Position numbers and translations under genes: made by a program
The notes under the pieces: generated by a model
What the model was told of the DNA's origin: nothing
Seen by the model: only the letters and a program-made list of their open reading frames with translations
Database searches by the model: none
In this document: piece after piece, positions 56,847 through 64,000 of the stretch
Numbering within the stretch: the stretch's first letter is position 1
Layout: each line of letters begins with the position of its first letter
Assembly: GCF_003034995.1 (NCBI RefSeq)
Contig: NZ_PZKF01000012.1
Coordinates: 24,433 to 88,432, forward strand
Reading direction: 5' to 3'
Length of the DNA stretch: 64,000 nt
Origin: Phaeovulum veldkampii DSM 11550
GTDB lineage: Bacteria > Pseudomonadota > Alphaproteobacteria > Rhodobacterales > Rhodobacteraceae

Positions 56847-57806
56847 ATGCTGAAGATCGTTCCGCTTTCTGCCGCACTTGTGCTGGCCGGTTTCGGCACT
56901 GCCGGGGCCGAAACCGTCAAGATGGGGGTGCAGCCCTGGCTCGGCTATGGCCCGCTTTGGGTGGCCGAAGAAAAGGGCTTTTTCGATCAGCGCGGCGTTG
57001 ACGTTGATCTGATGAACTTCAACTGGGATCAGGATATGACCGCGGCGCTGGCCAGCGGCAATCTGCATGTCGTTGCCGCAGGATCGAATGCGGTGATCGC
57101 CAATGTCAATCAGGGCGTGGACCAGAAAGGTTTTCTGGTGATGGACCTGTCGTTCGAGGCCGACGCCATTCTGGCGGGCGCGGGCGTGGGGTCGATTGCC
57201 GATCTCAAGGGCAAGTCGGTCGCCTTTGAAACGGGCGCCACCAGCGATCTGCTGATGAACTATGCGTTGCGCGAAAACGGTATGACCCTTGCCGACGTGA
57301 CCCATGTGCCGATGGGCGCCTCGGAGGCGGGGCTTGCGCTGATCGCGGGGCGGGTCGATGCGGCCGTGACCTACGAACCCTATATTTCAACTGCGCTGGC
57401 GCAGGACGGCGGCTACAAGGTGCTGTATACCGCCGCCGAAAAGCCTGGCCTGATTTCCGACATGCTGACTGCCTCGGGCGCCTGGATCGCGGCCAACCCC
57501 GACGAAGTGAAGGCGATCATCCTGGCCTGGGATGATGCCGTGCGCTTCATCCGCGAGAATCCCGCAGAGGGCAAGGCGATGATCGCCAAGGCCGTGGGCA
57601 GCCCGATGGAGGAGTTTGACCCGGCCTTTGAGGGGGTCCGGCTTTACGATCTGGCCGAGAATCTGACATTTGTTCAGGGCGATTTTCAGGCGACTCTGGC
57701 CGAGATCGGCGCGATCATGCAGGCCACCAACCCCGACGAGATCAAGACCGTTCCGGCGGCCGACGATCTTCTGGCGCTCGACCCGCTGGGCGCCGCGGCG
57801 AACTGA
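56847..57806 (+). CDS. ABC transporter substrate-binding protein, NitT/TauT type
   Basis: 319-residue periplasmic binding protein. A signal peptide (MLKIVPLSAALVLAGFGTAGA, cleavage about residue 21) is followed by the SsuA/THI5-like fold: VKMGVQPWLGYGPLWVAEEKGFF, SIADLKGKSVAFETGATSD and RVDAAVTYEPYISTALA. Related proteins bind taurine, sulfonates, nitrate, bicarbonate or pyrimidine precursors; the ligand cannot be read here. AAGGAG lies six bases before the ATG. First gene of a three-gene transporter operon. Confidence 0.92.
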   Translation: MLKIVPLSAALVLAGFGTAGAETVKMGVQPWLGYGPLWVAEEKGFFDQRGVDVDLMNFNWDQDMTAALASGNLHVVAAGSNAVIANVNQGVDQKGFLVMDLSFEADAILAGAGVGSIADLKGKSVAFETGATSDLLMNYALRENGMTLADVTHVPMGASEAGLALIAGRVDAAVTYEPYISTALAQDGGYKVLYTAAEKPGLISDMLTASGAWIAANPDEVKAIILAWDDAVRFIRENPAEGKAMIAKAVGSPMEEFDPAFEGVRLYDLAENLTFVQGDFQATLAEIGAIMQATNPDEIKTVPAADDLLALDPLGAAAN

Positions 57807-57829
57807 GCCGGGACGACAGGAGAAGGCCC

Positions 57830-58648
57830 TTGCCCGACGCATCGCCGCGCCGCCCCCGCCGGGGCCTTCTTCGCCTGCGGGAAGAGATTCCAGGCTGGCT
57901 GTTTTCCGCCGCGGGTTTCGTCGTGCCTGCGCTGTTGCTGTTGGCATGGTGGCTGGTCACGGAACTGGGGCTGGTGCGGCCCCTGTTCCTGCCCAGCCCC
58001 GGCGAAGTTGCCGCGGCAGGCTGGCAGCAATGGTCTGACGGCACATTGGCGCAGGACGCCTCGGTCAGCATCTATCGCATTGTGGTGGGCTGGGCCGCGG
58101 CCACGGCGATTGCGGTTCCGGTTGGCATTTTGATGGGCAACTTCCGTCTGATCGAGGGCGCACTGGAGCCGCTGATTTCAACTGTGCGCTACATGCCCGT
58201 GGTGGCGCTGATCCCGTTGTCGATCCTCTGGGCGGGGATCGGTGACGGGCAAAAGATATTGATCCTGTTTCTGGGCACCTTCTTTCAGCAGGTGCTGATG
58301 ATCATGGACAATGTGAAAACCATCGACCGCAACCTGATCCGCGCGGGGCAGACGCTGGGCTTTTCCAATGCCGAGATTTTGCGCCGGATCATCCTGCCCG
58401 CGGCGTTGCCCGGCATCTGGGATACGTTCCGCATTACCATCGGCTGGACCTGGACCTATCTGGTCGTGGCCGAGCTGGTGGCTGCGAATGCTGGGCTTGG
58501 GCGGCGGATCATGGATGCGCAACGATATCTGGCGACCGACACGATCCTGTTTGGCACGCTGTTCATTGGGTTGCTGGGGCTCTTGACCGATTATATCTTC
58601 AAAAAGACCGGTCAGCGGCTGTTTCGCTGGGCGCAACTGGGGCGGTAG
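57830..58648 (+). CDS. ABC transporter permease, NitT/TauT type
   Basis: 272-residue inner-membrane permease. Six hydrophobic segments are visible, beginning SAAGFVVPALLLLAWWLV; the EAA-type coupling loop is AGQTLGFSNAEILRRIILPAALPGIWDTFRI, which contacts the ATPase. The start is a TTG at 57830 preceded by AGGAGAAGG, an unusual but well-supported choice. It ends three bases before the ATPase start. Confidence 0.93.
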   Translation: MPDASPRRPRRGLLRLREEIPGWLFSAAGFVVPALLLLAWWLVTELGLVRPLFLPSPGEVAAAGWQQWSDGTLAQDASVSIYRIVVGWAAATAIAVPVGILMGNFRLIEGALEPLISTVRYMPVVALIPLSILWAGIGDGQKILILFLGTFFQQVLMIMDNVKTIDRNLIRAGQTLGFSNAEILRRIILPAALPGIWDTFRITIGWTWTYLVVAELVAANAGLGRRIMDAQRYLATDTILFGTLFIGLLGLLTDYIFKKTGQRLFRWAQLGR

Positions 58649-58650
58649 GT

Positions 58651-59436
58651 ATGCACAAGCTGGTCATCGACGGGGTTGGCAAAACCTACCCCGGTACCGC
58701 AGGCCCCGTCACCGCGATCGAACGGATCGACCTGACGATCCCCGAAAATCAGTTCGTGTCGATCGTCGGCACCTCGGGCTGCGGGAAATCCACGCTTTTG
58801 AATATTGTCGGCGGTCTGGAAGACCCAAGCCGCGGCGAGGTGCGCATCGACGGCACCCCGATCCGAGGCCCGGGGCGAGACCGGGGCTTTGTGTTTCAGT
58901 CCTATAGTTTGTTCGAATGGATGACGGTTGCGGGCAACATCCGCTTTGCACTGGAAAAAAGCGCGCTGGGCCGGGCCGAAAAAACGGAGCTGGTGGCGCA
59001 TTTCATTCAGGCGGTTGGGCTGGGTGGTTTTGAGGATGCCTATCCCCGGCAGCTTTCGGGCGGGATGCGCCAGCGCGTGGCGATTGCGCGCGCGCTGGTC
59101 TACAAGCCCGCGATCCTGCTGATGGACGAGCCCTTTGGCGCGCTGGATGCCCAGACCCGTGGCATGATGCAGGAATTGCTGCTGAAGGTCTGGGAGGATC
59201 ACAAGGTCACCGTGCTTTTCGTCACCCATGATGTCGAAGAGGCGATCTTTCTGGCCGACCGGGTGATCGTGCTGGCCAGCCGGCCGGGTCTTTTGAAGAA
59301 CGACCTGACAATCGACCTTGGCCGCCCGCGGTCGTTCGAGATCGTGACGGAATCGGCTTTCGTTGCCTTGAAACGCGAAATTCTTGCCAATATCCGCGAG
59401 GAGACGCTGAAAGTCATGGCGGCCGAGCGGGTCTGA
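58651..59436 (+). CDS. ABC transporter ATP-binding protein, NitT/TauT type
   Basis: 261-residue ATPase subunit. Walker A is IVGTSGCGKSTLLNIV, the Q-loop is FVFQSYSLFEWMTV, the ABC signature is RQLSGGMRQRVAIARAL, Walker B is ILLMDEPFGALD and the switch His lies in VLFVTHDVEEAIFLADR. It closes the operon; substrate is shared with the upstream binding protein and is unknown. A 76-bp gap separates it from the PHA synthase gene. Confidence 0.95.
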   Translation: MHKLVIDGVGKTYPGTAGPVTAIERIDLTIPENQFVSIVGTSGCGKSTLLNIVGGLEDPSRGEVRIDGTPIRGPGRDRGFVFQSYSLFEWMTVAGNIRFALEKSALGRAEKTELVAHFIQAVGLGGFEDAYPRQLSGGMRQRVAIARALVYKPAILLMDEPFGALDAQTRGMMQELLLKVWEDHKVTVLFVTHDVEEAIFLADRVIVLASRPGLLKNDLTIDLGRPRSFEIVTESAFVALKREILANIREETLKVMAAERV

Positions 59437-59512
59437 TCCGGTTGTGTCATTGTTTCGCTGCAATGGCGTGCCTACCTGAGGCTCAGCCCGACGGCACAAG
59501 GCAGGTGGACCA

Positions 59513-61288
59513 ATGCAAGACAGCACCACGCGAAACGCACAGACCGATTGCGGCGCCGACGATGAGCCTTTGGGGATAGAGGCGTTCCAGTCGTTTGACC
59601 GGATGCGCGAGGCGCTGTTGGCGCAAGTGACCGGCGGGCTGTCGCCTGCGGCTGTGACGCTGGCGATGACTGACTGGGCCCTGCATCTGGCAGCGGCCCC
59701 CGGCAAGCAGGCCGAACTGGCCTATAAGGGCTGGCGCAAGGCGGCGCGGTTGCAGGCCCACATGATGCGCGCCGCGCTGGACCCCGCCACGCCTGCCTGC
59801 ATTGCGCCGCTGCCGGGGGATCATCGGTTTTCTCATCCGGGTTGGGCGGTGCCGCCATTCTCGTTCTGGGCGCAGGGCTTTTTGCTGACGCAGCAATGGT
59901 GGCACAACGTCACCCATGAGGTGCCGGGGGTGGAGCCGCACCACGAAGATGTGGTGTCCTTTGCCGCGCGGCAGATGCTTGACATGATGTCGCCCTCGAA
60001 CCTGCCCTTTGCCAATCCCGAGGTGATGGCCAAGGCGCGCGAAACGGGGGGCATGAACTTTGTTCACGGGTGGCAAAACTGGCTGCAAGACGCAACATGT
60101 CAGGCAAGCGGCCAACCCGCCCCCGAAGCTCAGGCGTTTCGGCCGGGGCACGAGGTTGCGGTCACACCGGGCCGCGTGGTGTTTCGCAACCATCTGATCG
60201 AACTGATCCAGTATGCGCCTGAAACCGAAACCGTCCACCCCGAGCCGGTGCTGATCGTTCCAGCCTGGATCATGAAATACTACATTTTGGACCTGTCGCC
60301 GGAAAACTCGATGATCCGCTATCTGGTGGGCAAGGGGCATACGGTCTTTTGCATTTCCTGGCGCAACCCCGGCCCCGAAGATCGCGACCTGACGCTGGAC
60401 GATTACCGCAGGCAGGGCGTGATGGCCGCGCTGGAGGCGATTGGCGCCGTCGTGCCTGGGCGCAAGGTTCATGCCGCGGGCTATTGTCTGGGCGGCACAT
60501 TGCTGGCGATTGCCGCCGCGGCGATGGCCTCGCGCGGGGATGACCGGCTGGCCTCGATCACACTTCTGGCCGCGCAGACCGATTTCACCGAACCCGGAGA
60601 GTTGGCGCTGTTCATCGACGACAGCCAGCTGCATTTTCTGGAAAGCATGATGTGGAACCGCGGCTATCTGTCGGCTGACCAGATGGCGGGCGCGTTCCAG
60701 ATGCTGCGGTCGAACGATCTGGTCTGGTCGCGGATCGTGCATGATTACATGATGGGCGCCCGCGCGCCGATGACCGACCTGATGGCCTGGAACGCCGATA
60801 CAACGCGAATGCCCTACCGGATGCATGCCGAATATCTGCGCAGGCTGTATCTGGACAACGAACTGGCCGGCGGGCGGTTCTTTGTCGAGGGGCATTCGGC
60901 GGCGCTGCCCAACATCCGCGCGCCGATGTTCGTGGTGGGCACGGAACGCGACCATGTGGCGCCGTGGCATTCGGTCTACAAGATCCACGCGCTCAGCGAT
61001 GCTGACATTACCTTTGTGCTGACCTCGGGCGGGCATAATGCCGGGATCGTCAGCGAGCCGGGCCACGCCGGGCGCCATTACCGTATCGGCCACAAGGCCA
61101 GCGCCGATGCCCTGCACAGCGCCGAAGGCTGGTTTGAATCCCACGCCCCGCAGCCCGGATCGTGGTGGCAGCCGTGGTCCGACTGGCTTGCCGCCCGCTC
61201 CACCGGCCCGCAGATCGCCCCACCGCCCCTGGGCACCGCCGCCAGCCCGACCGACCCGGCGCCGGGGACATATGTGTTGCAGGGCTGA
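59513..61288 (+). CDS. phaC: Class I polyhydroxyalkanoate synthase
   Basis: 591-residue polymerase that joins hydroxyacyl-CoA into polyhydroxybutyrate granules. The N-terminal domain includes GWAVPPFSFWAQGFLLTQQWW and FANPEVMAKARETGG. The alpha/beta-hydrolase core has LIVPAWIMKYYILDLSPENSMIRYLV, the lipase-like box AAGYCLGGTLLA with catalytic Cys (about residue 324), GTERDHVAPWHS (Asp) and TSGGHNAG (His). It stands alone here, without phaA, phaB, phaP or phaR, so it may be an additional copy in the genome. Confidence 0.93.
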   Translation: MQDSTTRNAQTDCGADDEPLGIEAFQSFDRMREALLAQVTGGLSPAAVTLAMTDWALHLAAAPGKQAELAYKGWRKAARLQAHMMRAALDPATPACIAPLPGDHRFSHPGWAVPPFSFWAQGFLLTQQWWHNVTHEVPGVEPHHEDVVSFAARQMLDMMSPSNLPFANPEVMAKARETGGMNFVHGWQNWLQDATCQASGQPAPEAQAFRPGHEVAVTPGRVVFRNHLIELIQYAPETETVHPEPVLIVPAWIMKYYILDLSPENSMIRYLVGKGHTVFCISWRNPGPEDRDLTLDDYRRQGVMAALEAIGAVVPGRKVHAAGYCLGGTLLAIAAAAMASRGDDRLASITLLAAQTDFTEPGELALFIDDSQLHFLESMMWNRGYLSADQMAGAFQMLRSNDLVWSRIVHDYMMGARAPMTDLMAWNADTTRMPYRMHAEYLRRLYLDNELAGGRFFVEGHSAALPNIRAPMFVVGTERDHVAPWHSVYKIHALSDADITFVLTSGGHNAGIVSEPGHAGRHYRIGHKASADALHSAEGWFESHAPQPGSWWQPWSDWLAARSTGPQIAPPPLGTAASPTDPAPGTYVLQG

Positions 61289-61304
61289 GGGGCCTCAGGC
61301 CTGT

Positions 61305-61321
61305 GCCGGTCAGAAACCGGC
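61305..61321. terminator. Hairpin between convergent phaC and hydrolase genes
   Basis: Perfect 6-bp stem GCCGGT / ACCGGC with a CAGAA loop, 17 bp past the phaC stop and 9 bp past the end of the opposing gene. A second small palindrome (GGCCTCAGGCC) precedes it at about 61291-61301. It is suited to bidirectional termination, though no T-run is present. Confidence 0.5.
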
Positions 61322-61329
61322 GGCCAGGG

Positions 61330-62265
61330 TTATTTGTCTGTGCCGGGTATCTTTCGGCCCTGCCGAAGCAGCTCGGCCCTGGCGTCGTTCATGGCCGCGC
61401 GAAACTTTGGCCCGCGCCAGCGCTCCAGATAGTAGCGGCACAAGACAAAGGTCAGCCACGGGTTGCCGCGCGCCTCAAGCATTTTGCGCAGGTTCTTGAA
61501 ATAGCGCGTAAACGTGCGGCGTTGGCGCAGTTGGTGGTAAAAGTCGTGGCGCGTAAGCTGCCCGTCGATGGCAGCCTCGATCACGGGTTTCAAAATTCCC
61601 ATCCCCTGCATGGCCGAGGCGATGCGATGCCCCATCAGCCGACATTTCAGCACCGTCATTCCCGGCTGATCAAACAGCGCGGCATGCTGCGCATCCAGCG
61701 GGGCGAGCGGATCGTAAAACAGATAGACCTGATCGGCCACGTTCAGACTGGCGGGGGCAAATCCATAGCGGCCCGAAAAATCGCGGGGCCAGGCTTTTTC
61801 GTAGCGCGTTTCCCATGGGGTGATACCGCGGTCGAGTGTGGCCTGCGGGCTGATGGCAATGACCGTGGCGCCGGGGCTGGCTGCCGAAAAAGCGGCGGCC
61901 GCATAGCCGCCCATCGAGGCGCCATAAAACACCACGCGCCGGAACTGGCTGAAAAAGCCGTCATCCCGCAGGTGATCGAAAAAGTCATGCACGGCATCGT
62001 CGCGATACCATGTCCAGTCATGCGCCATCAGGCCGAGAATCGACCAGCCGCGCGACTGCACGAAATGAAACCCCCAAGGCATTCGACCTTCGCCGTTCTC
62101 GAACGCATGATCGAGGTTGTCGAAGGTTACCACCAGCGTGTCGCCAGCCCTGACATGCAACGCAGTATGCTGCGCGCCAAGCTCACGATAGAAACCGCGG
62201 GCCTCGCCAATCTGCATCAGTTCGCGGCGCCATTCGTGCTTTGTCATCTGCGCGGTGTCGGGCAT
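61330..62265 (-). CDS. Alpha/beta-hydrolase-fold protein next to glycosyltransferase
   Basis: 311-residue protein. A nucleophile elbow, VVFYGASMGGYAAAAFSAAS (about residues 115-135), and the preceding LVVTFDNLDHAF mark an alpha/beta-hydrolase fold; related proteins in Rhodobacteraceae are often mislabelled as phosphoadenosine phosphosulfate reductase. Candidate Asp and His lie in YDPLAPLD and CRLMGHRIAS. The C-terminal third (RHDFYHQLRQRRTFTRYFK) is basic and helical. It starts eight bases after the glycosyltransferase gene, so the two probably act together; substrate unknown. Confidence 0.78.
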   Translation of the reverse strand: MPDTAQMTKHEWRRELMQIGEARGFYRELGAQHTALHVRAGDTLVVTFDNLDHAFENGEGRMPWGFHFVQSRGWSILGLMAHDWTWYRDDAVHDFFDHLRDDGFFSQFRRVVFYGASMGGYAAAAFSAASPGATVIAISPQATLDRGITPWETRYEKAWPRDFSGRYGFAPASLNVADQVYLFYDPLAPLDAQHAALFDQPGMTVLKCRLMGHRIASAMQGMGILKPVIEAAIDGQLTRHDFYHQLRQRRTFTRYFKNLRKMLEARGNPWLTFVLCRYYLERWRGPKFRAAMNDARAELLRQGRKIPGTDK

Positions 62266-62273
62266 CGCCAGCC

Positions 62274-64000
62274 TCAGTCCCTGCTTTCGCGCGCGGTGGC
62301 CATCAGTGCGCCCATCGGGGCGGTCAGCGCGCTGTAGAGGGCGCGGTAGTCGGGGTCTTGTTTCAGCGCGGCGATGCGGGCCCGGTGCCAGTCGGCGGCG
62401 GCGCGATGAAGACGGGCCAGTTCGGCATCCTGCATCAACCCGTCCCAGACCATGCGGGCGCGCGGCAGGTGGCGCAAAATGCTGTCATCGGTTTCGCTGA
62501 TGAAGTTGCGCTGCGCCCAGTAGGTCAGATCCTGATCCTCATCGACATGGTTGATCCGCCCGCGCTGTTTTTTGACCAGATAGCTGTCGGCGGTGCGCAG
62601 GGCATAATGGTTCAGCGTCACCATCCGATACCCCGCCGAGTTCTTGGTGGCGCGCCAGTTTTCATCGCCATGCTCCTCGGGTGGGATACAGCGGCCCGAC
62701 CCGTTGACCCAGCGCAGGTCAGCCTTGCGGCTTTCGTCCAGTTCCAGCGGTCGGTGCACACCGATCTTGGCAAAGGGCGCCCTGCGGTGGACCATGGTCT
62801 TGACCCCCCATCCCATCAGCCGCCCCTCGGGCGGGGCAATGCCGGTGCCGTCGCGCAGGCCATGCGCATTGTCGGGGTCGCGCGCGACCTTGGGCATGAA
62901 GCGCGGGGCGCAGCGGATAAAGGTTTCGGTGATCCAGCGGTCCTCATAGGCGGGCCGGTCGGTATTGCCAAAGAACCGCCAGAGCATCGAGATGGTCGTG
63001 GGGCCGTTCATCTCGGCGATCAGCCCCTGCAGCGTGCCGTCGGCCACATGGATGTTGACGAATTCGTCCACGTCGATCGGCAGATACCAGTCTGCCCCGG
63101 TCAGCGCGGGTTGGGTCAGCGCATCGTTCAGCGCGATCCGTTGTGGTTTTTGCCCCTTGTCGCGGCGGAACGGGTTGTCCTGCCGCGTAACCAGACCATG
63201 AGTTGCCAGCCTGTCAAGGATGGCATCCGTCGGGTCGTCGCAATCGTTGGTGTAAACCAGAAAATGCGTAACCCCGATGGAGAGGTGATAGGCGACCCAT
63301 TCCAGAATGAACGGTGCCTCGTTGCGCATACCGGTAACGATGGTGATCCGATCCGAGGGGATCGGCACGGCCGGAGGGGCAAGCCGGGGTGCAAGGTGAT
63401 CGGCACGCGCTTCCATGGCCTGATAGAAACGCTCGTTCAACGCGCCAGTGGCCAGAACATCCCCGCTGGGCAATCGGATCAGGTCGGGGTGCGAGGCGTC
63501 AAGAAGCGGCTCCAATGCCGGGGCGCGGGGCCGCTTTTCGGGTTCTGACGCAACCTTGCGGGGGGGGCGCGCCTCGGCCTCGGGTGCGGCGCCTGGGGCC
63601 GTGGCGGGGGCACTGACCGGGGCGGGCGGCGCCGGAATGCTGATTTCTTCGTCGCTTTCTTCATCGGCGGGCGGCAAGTCGTCGGCCAACTGATGCGAAA
63701 GCGGGTCTTGTGCCAGCCTGTCGCGCAAATCCCGAAACTCGGGCAAGGCCCGCAGATAGGCGATGCGGGCACGGTGCCAGCCAACCGAGAGGTCGTGAAG
63801 CGCCTCAAGCCCCGGATGGGTCAGCAGCAGCAACCGCCGCGCCAGAGCCGCGCGTTCCGCGGCGGGCAGAATGCTGTGGTCATCCTCGTCGTTGCGGTTG
63901 TGGGTGTTCCAGTAGGCAATACCCTGATCGCGGTTGACGTGGTTGGTCCGGCCCCGGTCGCGCTTGACCAGAAACGAATCGAGCGAGCGAATACTGTAAT
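62274..64000 (-). CDS. Tandem-domain glycosyltransferase family 2-like protein (5' end missing)
   Basis: Open at the window edge. The frame reads without a stop from 64000 down to 62274. A complete glycosyltransferase unit occupies about 62274-63400, with ITIVTGMRNEAPFILEWVAYHLSIG, YTNDCDDPTDAILDRL and WYLPIDVDEFVNIHVADGT (DxD-type metal site). Before it comes a Pro/Ala/Glu-rich linker and, at the edge, the C-terminal part of a second, homologous unit: YSIRSLDSFLVKR with NHVNRDQG matches YALRTADSYLVKK with NHVDEDQD. A start inside the window (for example near 63833) is therefore probably false. Role likely in surface polysaccharide or glycan synthesis. Confidence 0.85.
   Translation of the reverse strand, partial: YSIRSLDSFLVKRDRGRTNHVNRDQGIAYWNTHNRNDEDDHSILPAAERAALARRLLLLTHPGLEALHDLSVGWHRARIAYLRALPEFRDLRDRLAQDPLSHQLADDLPPADEESDEEISIPAPPAPVSAPATAPGAAPEAEARPPRKVASEPEKRPRAPALEPLLDASHPDLIRLPSGDVLATGALNERFYQAMEARADHLAPRLAPPAVPIPSDRITIVTGMRNEAPFILEWVAYHLSIGVTHFLVYTNDCDDPTDAILDRLATHGLVTRQDNPFRRDKGQKPQRIALNDALTQPALTGADWYLPIDVDEFVNIHVADGTLQGLIAEMNGPTTISMLWRFFGNTDRPAYEDRWITETFIRCAPRFMPKVARDPDNAHGLRDGTGIAPPEGRLMGWGVKTMVHRRAPFAKIGVHRPLELDESRKADLRWVNGSGRCIPPEEHGDENWRATKNSAGYRMVTLNHYALRTADSYLVKKQRGRINHVDEDQDLTYWAQRNFISETDDSILRHLPRARMVWDGLMQDAELARLHRAAADWHRARIAALKQDPDYRALYSALTAPMGALMATARESRD

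Noticed and set aside
63833..64000. Start codon for the glycosyltransferase at 63833
   Set aside because: The frame stays open upstream to the window edge and encodes residues homologous to the later unit, so this TTG is internal and the gene is truncated by the window.

Overview
The window is a GC-rich stretch of chromosome from an alphaproteobacterium, almost certainly a member of the Rhodobacteraceae (Rhodobacterales). The evidence is the gene order (parB-parA-rsmG-mnmG-mnmE-rho-hemJ, then maf-aroE-coaE-dnaQ), an intact RegB/SenC/RegA/HvrA redox-regulation locus, the AmgK-MurU pair beside tsaE, and strong GC bias at third codon positions. I see no tRNA, rRNA, insertion sequence, prophage or CRISPR array. 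Nearly all of it is compact core genome, with many ATGA-type and 8-base gene overlaps.

Layout. 1-15119: housekeeping genes, namely hemD (cut by the window edge), tsaD, gpsA, a YciI-like gene, an EVE-domain gene, an isolated phoU, a FAH-family gene with a ribokinase-like gene, malic enzyme, mutS, grpE-hrcA and rph-rdgB-ridA-hemW. 15123-22546: a leftward block, parB, parA, rsmG, mnmG, mnmE, rho and hemJ, with two perfect 16-bp parS sites inside the first codons of rsmG and mnmG. 22547-22953: a non-coding, AT-rich segment with DnaA boxes that I read as the replication origin; gene polarity flips here, leftward genes on the left and rightward genes on the right. 22954-25676: maf, aroE, coaE, dnaQ. 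25697-28914: hvrA, regA, senC (leftward) and regB (rightward), controlling genes in response to respiratory redox state.

29014-39451: a PAS-domain protein, tsaE, amgK, murU, addB, addA and trxA, joining tRNA modification, peptidoglycan-sugar recycling and double-strand break repair. 39568-42499: hslV, an integral membrane protein and hslU, tightly packed. 42595-49614: envelope and export genes (lipoprotein hydrolase, Smr protein, a frameshifted mltA, Tim44-like protein, fxsA, secB, idi, tamA), continuing with tamB to 53147. 53141-56435: a YihY-family membrane protein and a Lon-like protease. 56847-59436: a NitT/TauT-type ABC transporter behind a roughly 410-bp intergenic region. 59513-61288: a polyhydroxyalkanoate synthase. 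61330-64000: an alpha/beta-hydrolase-fold protein and a glycosyltransferase with two tandem catalytic units that runs off the window edge.

The points most worth a second look are the origin with its polarity switch, the parS sites embedded in coding sequence, a seven-base homopolymer that fuses mltA in frame to the downstream smr gene while displacing the expected catalytic Asp, the membrane protein wedged between hslV and hslU, and the tandem glycosyltransferase. I found no clear evidence of a wholly undescribed multi-gene system.
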